DNA from: an uncultured Flavobacteriales bacterium
GTDB taxonomy: Bacteria; Bacteroidota; Bacteroidia; Flavobacteriales; Crocinitomicaceae
Length of the DNA: 10,746 bases
Assembly (NCBI GenBank): GCA_946479125.1
Contig: CAMLET010000061.1
Coordinates: forward strand, 1 to 10,746
Direction: 5' to 3'
Shown: one piece after another, positions 6,175-10,746 of the stretch
Position numbering within the stretch: position 1 is the stretch's first letter
Layout of the letters: each line of letters opens with the position of its first letter
Made by a program: the position numbers and the translations under genes
Notes under the pieces: generated by a model
What the model was told of the DNA's origin: nothing
The model's input: the letters and a program-made list of their open reading frames with translations, nothing else
Databases searched by the model: none

Positions 6175-6313
6175 CGACTTTCCGACTGCCTTAATTCGAC
6201 TTTCCGACCCTATTAGTTCTCTTTTTTCATCGACGAACAAATCCCTGTTTCATGGATAGTCGGCAACTGGTCGAAACCGATTCGAATTGATTTCGACGAA
6301 TTTGACTTTCCGA
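6175..6313 (+). repeat. GACTTTCCGA repeats (three copies)
   Basis: CGACTTTCCGAC occurs exactly at 6175-6186 and 6197-6208, 22 bp apart (two helical turns). The 10-bp core GACTTTCCGA recurs at 6304-6313, just after the 28-bp palindrome. Iteron-like or operator-like direct repeats are the likely meaning. Confidence 0.65.
6270..6297. repeat. 28-bp near-perfect palindrome
   Basis: The outer arms GTCGAAA (6270-6276) and TTTCGAC (6291-6297) and the inner palindrome ATTCGAAT (6280-6287) share the same centre (6283/6284). Twelve of the 14 symmetric base pairs match. Without a loop it fits a dimeric protein-binding site better than a terminator. Confidence 0.65.
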
Positions 6314-6459
6314 GTAGACAAACCGATTCAACCGACTATACGACCGATTAAATTTTGTCGATAAACACCTTTTAAACTACTGAAAGCCCACGATTTGTAA
6401 AGAAATGTTAAGACACAAAAATATTTTCGATCCGATGTAACAATTTGAAAATATCGACG

Positions 6460-6494
6460 TTGGAATAAGTACCTACACGTACATTTTTTGTACG
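6460..6494 (+). promoter_or_regulatory. Candidate right-operon promoter with overlapping operator
   Basis: TTG at 6460-6462 and TACATTTT at 6480-6487 (seven of eight to TAnnTTTG) are 17 nt apart, slightly short of the usual 19. The inverted repeat CGTACA (6478-6483) / TGTACG (6489-6494) covers the -7 region, a typical place for a repressor site. The first gene starts 75 nt downstream. Confidence 0.35.
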
Positions 6495-6569
6495 CCCCTA
6501 AATAAACGGGCTTGTCCAAACGCCCCAATTCAAAGGTGTCGCAGAGTATTAATTTTAATATTTCAAGCG

Positions 6570-6719
6570 ATGCAAACAGACATCAAAAGAAAAGCATTCT
6601 TAGGAATGGAATTCGTATCGGAAAACGTATGCTTTTTCGGTCGAAGAATCGGTAAAACATTGAACCGATTTGACAAAGGCGAGCAATTTAGTATTAACCG
6701 CCATGCCGTCCAAGAATGA
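6570..6719 (+). CDS. 49-aa basic protein, first gene of the right operon
   Basis: Not recognised. ATG 6570 to TGA 6717-6719 gives a short, Arg/Lys-rich, soluble protein (MQTDIKRKAFLGMEF...FFGRRIGKTLNRFDKGEQ). An AT-rich leader (tttaatatttcaagcg) precedes it, as for other genes here. Its end overlaps the start of the next gene by 17 nt, which would couple their translation. It could be a small DNA-binding or regulatory protein; no HTH is evident. The chance that it is only an upstream leader ORF is real. Confidence 0.45.
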   Translation: MQTDIKRKAFLGMEFVSENVCFFGRRIGKTLNRFDKGEQFSINRHAVQE

Positions 6720-8496
6720 AAAGTTCACCCTAGAAGAGAATCTAGCGTTAACAAACAAGGAGCTGACAAGTAATTGGTCAAAATTAGCTTCACTCATTAC
6801 TGCTTACGAAGGTACTTCCTGGAATACCTCACGTAAGAAAGCAATCAACCTTTTAGCAACTGGCAAAGCGATTGCCTACATTGAAGATGTCAGAGAGGAG
6901 GTAAAACAGCATCCTCAACGGTTGACAGAACCACTGAAAGAGCAAACTGCGATTCAGATACAGTTTGATGAACTCAGCATTTACGAGCGCAACTACGATT
7001 TACTAATGGAGATCGCGCCCGAATTGGAGGAAAGACTAGCCAATTTCAAAAAGGGCGACTACATCTATGGTAAATCCAAATTAACGGGTACACGCGATTT
7101 CAATATTGATTTTGTCGATAAAGACAAAGACGGTTTTTATTTGGCTTTATGTCAATATTCGATGATGAACGGCGACTTATTCGGCGACCCTGATATGGAA
7201 ATCCGAGTAGACTTAAAGAATAGGGTTATCGAAGCGCTTCACTATCAAGATCAGTTTAACTATGACGAAGTCTATACGGATAAGCGAGAGCGAAAAGCCG
7301 TATTCCCAGATGAGAAGAAAAGACAAAATGATGTGCTAAGTGGATGGCTCAAAAAGCTCAAAAAACAAGGTCATAAGGTTGTATTTGTAGATCCTGAAGA
7401 AGACACAAGCGAGATAATCGACCATTACGAAAAGGGTAATCGAGTAGAGGAAAAAAAGCAGGGAATTAAAGCCGACAAACCGACTAAATCCGACCCGAAA
7501 GAAGAAGAAAAGAAAGAAGCCAAAATCATTTCCTTTCCTAAAGAAAATGCAGAGCAACGACACGCAGGATTGAAAAAATTCATTTCGATAGTTGCGTTTA
7601 GAGAAATCGGAACACATGTAAAAGAGGTAGACGATTTACAGGAGCGTGTGCAGCATATTTTAGACCACCAAGGCGCATCGGATTACCTCGTGAAAGCGTG
7701 GGAGGAATTGCAGAAAGAAAGTCACAAACGGCTAAAAGAACTCAATTTTTATCGGTTGATATTTCTTGCGCCCGATGTTCACGACCTCTTAAATGATTCG
7801 GGTGAAAAGCTTCGTTTGGTGTCTGAAAAGTCCAAGGAGGTATTCAGCATTGAACTCGGAGACAACCGCAATAAGAGTGCTAAAACGCTTGCCGTTTATC
7901 AACTTCAAGGTAAGGAGGATATACCCACTCTGCTTTTAAAGGTAAACGAGCAAAAGAACATTTTAACTGTTGATCTTGCTTTAAATCAATTCATGAAAAT
8001 GTCAACGTTCAACGCTGACGATGAAACGAACACCGATTTAGAACCTTATCAGGCATCCATTGAAGTCGAAAACTGGTTGAAATTCTTAAGAGAAAACGAG
8101 TATCGTGTAATTGTAACGGACCTGAAGCCCGAGAAAGGCGGTTCGGGAGAAGAATCCCCTGTGGTTCAAATTGAAGAAAAGCCCGAAGAAGAACCTCACG
8201 AATACGATAACGATTACATCAACAAAGACATTCCAGATTTCGAACCTGGTCATGTCCAATTAACCGAAACTCATAAAAAGTACGGAGTAACCCAAAAGGT
8301 AATTAACGAAATCAACAGAACCCAAAAAGGGAAAGTAATTGTTGCACGTGCAAAAGCCATGATTCACAACACAAAAGACAAATTAGCGGATTTAGCTCAT
8401 CAAGCCCAAATGCCCGGATTCAGAATATCCAAAACAGGCAAGTTTTATTTCGAGGGCAGAAGTAACAGAGCTGACAGAACCCGCTCAGGTTACTAA
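6703..8496 (+). CDS. DUF6908-domain protein, apparent tandem duplication, 597 aa
   Basis: Start ATG 6703 (MPSKNEKF) is preferred over an in-frame TTG at 6670. Residues ~94-229 match my memory of DUF6908: an opening YERNYDLLMEIAPEL, then LALCQYSMMNGDLFGDPDMEIRVDL with N156-G-D and D162-P-D, then W215-LKKLKKQGH. DUF6908 is known from plasmid and conjugative-element proteins and has no defined activity. After a Lys/Glu-rich linker (~245-285), residues ~350-470 repeat the plan in degenerate form (FYRLIFLAPDVHDLL ... YQLQGKEDIPTLLLKVNEQ ... W458-LKFLRENEYRVIV) without the NGD/DPD residues. A second acidic linker (~490-525) leads to a basic C-terminus (~530-597) rich in Lys/Arg, likely nucleic-acid binding. 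It is cytoplasmic. As the largest gene of the right operon, next to a DnaA-like HTH protein, it may act in replication or anti-host functions; this is inference. Confidence 0.85.
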   Translation: MPSKNEKFTLEENLALTNKELTSNWSKLASLITAYEGTSWNTSRKKAINLLATGKAIAYIEDVREEVKQHPQRLTEPLKEQTAIQIQFDELSIYERNYDLLMEIAPELEERLANFKKGDYIYGKSKLTGTRDFNIDFVDKDKDGFYLALCQYSMMNGDLFGDPDMEIRVDLKNRVIEALHYQDQFNYDEVYTDKRERKAVFPDEKKRQNDVLSGWLKKLKKQGHKVVFVDPEEDTSEIIDHYEKGNRVEEKKQGIKADKPTKSDPKEEEKKEAKIISFPKENAEQRHAGLKKFISIVAFREIGTHVKEVDDLQERVQHILDHQGASDYLVKAWEELQKESHKRLKELNFYRLIFLAPDVHDLLNDSGEKLRLVSEKSKEVFSIELGDNRNKSAKTLAVYQLQGKEDIPTLLLKVNEQKNILTVDLALNQFMKMSTFNADDETNTDLEPYQASIEVENWLKFLRENEYRVIVTDLKPEKGGSGEESPVVQIEEKPEEEPHEYDNDYINKDIPDFEPGHVQLTETHKKYGVTQKVINEINRTQKGKVIVARAKAMIHNTKDKLADLAHQAQMPGFRISKTGKFYFEGRSNRADRTRSGY

Positions 8497-8512
8497 TTAA
8501 AAATTAGGCAAA

Positions 8513-8842
8513 ATGGAAGCTGAAAACACGTCCCAATTGTTAATGGGGGATGATATGCCACACAAGGAATTCATGGAAGATAATGGACTTGTTCCGACTG
8601 ACTTTAGTGATTCATTACGTGAAAAACTATCCTTATTCGATATTGAATTTTCAAGAGTATTGAATGACGGAGTTGTGACCGAAGAAGAATACACTTCATT
8701 GTATTCATTTTCGACGGAACTTGAAAAGCTGATCCGTAAAGAATGGGATTCGAAAAAAGAATCTTCCCAAACGGGGGCGGTGGTTGCTGTACTGATTGGA
8801 ATAGGCGCAATTGTAGGACTTGGTAAAATATTTCGGTCATGA
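8513..8842 (+). CDS. 109-aa protein with C-terminal membrane anchor
   Basis: Not recognised. ATG 8513 follows the AT-rich leader aattaaaaattaggcaaa, 16 nt after the previous stop, and its stop overlaps the next start as ATGA. Residues 1-85 are acidic and helical. The segment VLNDGVVTEEEYTSLYSF (about residues 49-66) resembles the DG-x-[ST]-xxE pattern of TerB/DjlA-like helical domains, a weak likeness. Residues ~87-105 (GAVVAVLIGIGAIVGLGKI) are a Gly-rich hydrophobic anchor ending in FRS. A tail-anchored protein in an otherwise cytoplasmic operon could link replication or packaging to the membrane. The opposite strand also has a long frame here, but only this strand fits the overlapping operon structure. 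Confidence 0.75.
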   Translation: MEAENTSQLLMGDDMPHKEFMEDNGLVPTDFSDSLREKLSLFDIEFSRVLNDGVVTEEEYTSLYSFSTELEKLIRKEWDSKKESSQTGAVVAVLIGIGAIVGLGKIFRS

Positions 8843-9324
8843 ATATTCCCGATAATTTCAATACGCAAACCAAGGAGTTTGTACAGGCATTTACCAAATT
8901 TTGTTTGTTATATGCCAAATTCGGAGCCACAGAAATAAATTCTTATTTGGATTCAATTCCTGTGATGATAGGAAAAACAGACGGTAAACATTTAGGTCCG
9001 TACATCATCAACAAAGTTGTACAAGCCTATGAAGAAAGCGACAAGCCATTTACTAAATATGAATTATTGACGTCGAAAGAGCGGGGGCAGGAAATTACAG
9101 AAGCCCGAATGCTTGTCTGTGTATTAGTTCACAATTATGTAAAGTTAGACAATGGTAAAATTTCAGCCATGTTCGGCAGAACGCGGGATTTTGCCAAACG
9201 TGCTTTGTCCCAATTTTTAAAACTGGATAAATCCATTCCTGCACACCGCAAATTATTAGCGAAGTATCAAAAAATTGACACACTCATAAGTGCGTACGTC
9301 AATTTCAAACCTAAATCAAAATAG
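8839..9324 (+). CDS. 161-aa protein with DnaA-domain-IV-like helix-turn-helix
   Basis: The C-terminal half (residues ~85-130, EITEARMLVCVLVHNYVKLDNGKISAMFGRTRDFAKRALSQF) resembles the DNA-binding domain IV of DnaA: an A-R-x5-L helix (A89, R90), then a helix-turn-helix with I-[GS]-x-x-F-G-x-x-[RD] and the basic recognition region where DnaA has RDHTT. The H-T-T core is replaced by F-A-K, so DnaA-box specificity is not expected. There is no AAA+ domain; the N-terminal 80 residues are helical and unrecognised. DnaA-HTH proteins without the ATPase part occur in phages and plasmids as initiators or regulators. ATGA overlap with the previous gene and a 2-nt gap to the next place it inside the operon. 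It may bind the repeats or palindrome upstream at 6175-6313. Confidence 0.8.
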   Translation: MNIPDNFNTQTKEFVQAFTKFCLLYAKFGATEINSYLDSIPVMIGKTDGKHLGPYIINKVVQAYEESDKPFTKYELLTSKERGQEITEARMLVCVLVHNYVKLDNGKISAMFGRTRDFAKRALSQFLKLDKSIPAHRKLLAKYQKIDTLISAYVNFKPKSK

Positions 9325-9326
9325 TC

Positions 9327-10256
9327 ATGGACTTTTATAAACGTGCTAGTGCCGGTAGACCTAGCGCAGAAGAACAAATGATGCTCGATGCCATTAAAAG
9401 CCTTATTGAGCAAAAACAAATACCACCTGAACGCATTCCGGATTGTCATTCACTCGATGAATTGATAGAGTTAAAACAGTTCTTGGAAACGTATGAACCC
9501 GAATCGGATTTTTTGCAAGAACTGGAAGCAGAACCACCCTTTGAACAAACGGAGATAAGCGAAGAACCTGAAACCTTATTTGATGACGGGCCAAGTGCCG
9601 AGGTTGAACGCGATTCAGATATTCCTGCAGAAACGTTTGAAAGCGATCCCGACTCTTTCATTTCTGACAATTACAATCCATTTGAAGAAGAAATAATTGA
9701 GCGCTCTTACAATCAGGCGGGTAGTGGTTCGGGTTCAACATCTCCAATAAATGAAGACGATGAACCGTTGGACTTGGAAGAATCAAAAGGCAATCCGCTT
9801 TCAGATCTTCCACCACATACAAAACGGAGAGCTGCCGAACAGACAGCCGACACGCTTTTGAAAGGTTACGCCCAACTTGCACCGATTCCGTTTAAATGGA
9901 TGTCGAAATTTCCCGAAACCAAAATTGAAAAAATGGCTTTCAATGGAGAAATTGATTTGTCTATTGAAGTTTCGGACGGGGTAACGTTTGACGATTACAT
10001 GAAGCAAACCAATGAGCAATTGGATGAGATTTTCGAAGTCGATTCCAATACACTAAGCGACATTCGCGAACCGCTCATAGAGGTGCTGATGGAGCAGAAC
10101 ATGGAACTAACGCCTACACAGCGATTGATTGCAGCAGTTCTCAGCCATCTTACACAAATGTTCACAGTTGCCTTTAAACTTCGTCAACAAAACAACCGCA
10201 TTCTAGCATATCAAAAGCACTTAACATACTTATCACAAGGCGCAAAGGTCGCATAA
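9327..10256 (+). CDS. 309-aa acidic, helical protein of unknown function
   Basis: Not recognised. It starts 2 nt after the previous stop. Residues 1-50 are helical (AEEQMMLDAIKSLIEQKQIPPERI). Residues ~55-160 are a strongly acidic, low-complexity linker full of Glu, Asp, Ser and Pro, probably disordered. The C-terminal ~150 residues form an ordered domain: a helical start (PPHTKRRAAEQTADTLLKGYAQL), a PIPFKWM segment, a beta-like IDLSIEVSDG strand, then long amphipathic helices to the end (MELTPTQRLIAAVLSHLTQMFTVAFKLRQQNNRILAYQKHL). No signal peptide or clear TM is present. An acidic linker joining two ordered parts just upstream of the P-loop ATPase would suit a scaffolding or packaging partner or an adaptor, but that is only context. 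Confidence 0.8.
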   Translation: MDFYKRASAGRPSAEEQMMLDAIKSLIEQKQIPPERIPDCHSLDELIELKQFLETYEPESDFLQELEAEPPFEQTEISEEPETLFDDGPSAEVERDSDIPAETFESDPDSFISDNYNPFEEEIIERSYNQAGSGSGSTSPINEDDEPLDLEESKGNPLSDLPPHTKRRAAEQTADTLLKGYAQLAPIPFKWMSKFPETKIEKMAFNGEIDLSIEVSDGVTFDDYMKQTNEQLDEIFEVDSNTLSDIREPLIEVLMEQNMELTPTQRLIAAVLSHLTQMFTVAFKLRQQNNRILAYQKHLTYLSQGAKVA

Positions 10257-10290
10257 TCTGCGACCGTGAATTTTCCTAAATCAATCTCCC

Positions 10291-10746
10291 ATGTCGCACA
10301 AATGGAGAGAAGCAAAATTAATCATGGTGGCAGGGCGCAAAGGGGTCGGAAAAACGTTTCAGACCCTTTGCCAAATTGCGGATTATCTAAGAAGTAACAC
10401 CACCAAACAAGGTAGAAAAGTTCTAATTTTTGATGTAAACAATGAATTTGGAAACGTTCGGGACGACCACGCAAACGCGAAGTTTCCGAACATTGGTTTA
10501 ATCAAACTTTCACAAGTTCCCGCCTTCGCCAAAGTAACCCGCCCGTTTGCCAAGCGTGTTTCCATTTTCAAAGACAATGGGCAAAGAATGACACTTGCGG
10601 AAATGGCTCAGGCTTTAGGTTACATACTGGAGCATTACCGAAACGGGCTTTTACTGATCGAAGACATTAGCAAGTATATCACGGATTCACTTCCTGGGGA
10701 TTTGATAGGTGCAATTTGTACGCAACGGCACGTTTCAGTTGATGTT
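10291..10746 (+). CDS. P-loop ATPase, HerA/FtsK or viral packaging type (N-terminal part)
   Basis: The frame is open from ATG 10291 to the right edge (152 codons, C-terminus missing). Walker A is G15-RKGVGK-T22; F47-DVNNEF-G follows beta-strand 2, like the DPxGEY stretch of HerA/VirB4 ATPases; Walker B is LLLIED with E124-D125; and T144-Q-R146-H may hold a sensor residue, as in the packaging ATPases of non-tailed viruses. Such enzymes use ATP to move DNA into a preformed shell or across a membrane. Presence in an operon with a DnaA-like HTH protein, and opposite small membrane proteins, favours genome packaging. A Zot-type inovirus assembly ATPase is less likely, because the FDVNNEF stretch is not Zot-like and no small filamentous coat gene is adjacent. 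A conjugative DNA pump is possible but no relaxase is seen. Confidence 0.8.
   Translation, partial: MSHKWREAKLIMVAGRKGVGKTFQTLCQIADYLRSNTTKQGRKVLIFDVNNEFGNVRDDHANAKFPNIGLIKLSQVPAFAKVTRPFAKRVSIFKDNGQRMTLAEMAQALGYILEHYRNGLLLIEDISKYITDSLPGDLIGAICTQRHVSVDV

Larger units (their letters stand above)
6150..6569. other. 420-bp gene-free region with repeats; origin or control region candidate
   Basis: No convincing gene is present; a 66-codon minus-strand frame at 6328-6528 shows no protein-like features. The left half is rich in CGA/TCGA words and contains GACTTTCCGA repeats, a 28-bp near-palindrome and two CGATAAAC copies (6166-6173, 6359-6366). The right half is AT-rich with an inverted repeat (ATATTTTC 6421-6428 and GAAAATAT 6447-6454) and a promoter candidate. 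Repeats plus an AT-rich stretch beside an operon with a DnaA-like HTH protein would suit a replication origin, but no DnaA box or nick site is recognised. Confidence 0.5.

Noticed and set aside
6328..6528. 66-codon minus-strand frame in the gene-free region
   Set aside because: Composition is Tyr/Phe/Arg/Cys-rich as in random AT-rich DNA, it crosses the repeats and promoter candidate, and has no operon context.
6150..6569. CRISPR array
   Set aside because: The repeats are 10-12 bp with unequal spacing (22 and 106 bp) and no regular spacers.
6670..6702. TTG start extending the DUF6908 gene by 11 residues
   Set aside because: An ATG at 6703 is available and the extension would lie deeper inside the 49-aa frame; no supporting signal.
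7336..7617. 93-codon minus-strand frame with many Phe residues
   Set aside because: It is the complement of the Lys/Glu-rich linker of the DUF6908 protein, which reads as poly-Phe/Leu on the other strand.
8497..8868. 123-codon minus-strand frame opposite the 109-aa gene
   Set aside because: It runs against a tightly overlapped plus-strand operon, is Ser-rich with no recognisable domain, and looks like the antisense shadow of the real gene.
10291..10746. Inovirus Zot assembly protein
   Set aside because: Walker motifs alone would allow it, but the F-D-V-N-N-E-F stretch is of the HerA/packaging type, and the left-arm proteins are unlike filamentous coat sets. The missing C-terminus keeps some doubt.

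Overview
The window looks like part of a compact mobile element from a Bacteroidota (Flavobacteriia-like) host. The reasons are the moderately AT-rich DNA, gene starts preceded by AT-rich leaders rather than Shine-Dalgarno sequences, a TAnnTTTG-type -7 box (4377-4384), and the kinds of protein families present. No integrase, tRNA, rRNA, CRISPR array or insertion sequence is visible. The window cuts a gene at each end, so whether the element is integrated, a plasmid or a free viral genome cannot be decided here.

Left arm (1-2962, minus strand): seven tightly packed genes, several joined by 4-bp ATGA overlaps. They encode five small proteins with membrane segments (68, 220, 188, 119 and 57 aa), a Thr-rich partial protein with no membrane segment in its visible part, and one 231-aa soluble, apparently beta-rich protein. 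Four of the membrane proteins share the same type of transmembrane segment, [W/F]-x(3,4)-G-[I/G]-S plus a hydrophobic run. A hairpin that may act as an attenuator follows the 231-aa gene. My reading is a virion or membrane-structure module, with the 231-aa protein as the best capsid candidate.

Centre (2963-6569): a divergent control region carries a three-copy TGGGCAGTTA-type repeat. Two monocistronic plus-strand genes follow: a CxxC/H/CxxC (HNH-like) protein and a 581-aa protein with a HEPN RNase-type R-x4-H motif (RNKFAH). They are more AT-rich than the flanks, have their own terminator and promoter, and look like defence-type cargo. A 420-bp gene-free stretch then carries GACTTTCCGA repeats, a 28-bp near-palindrome and a promoter/operator candidate. 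It may be an origin, a control region, or both.

Right arm (6570-10746, plus strand): an operon of a 49-aa protein, a 597-aa protein with a DUF6908 domain and an apparent degenerate second copy, a 109-aa tail-anchored protein, a 161-aa protein with a DnaA-domain-IV-like helix-turn-helix, a 309-aa acidic/helical protein, and the start of a P-loop ATPase of HerA/FtsK or viral packaging type.

Taken together (inference), the layout fits a non-tailed, possibly membrane-containing virus or virus-derived element. Small membrane proteins and a capsid candidate are divergent from a replication/packaging operon, with anti-phage-like cargo between them. No single gene proves this, and the capsid assignment is the weakest link.
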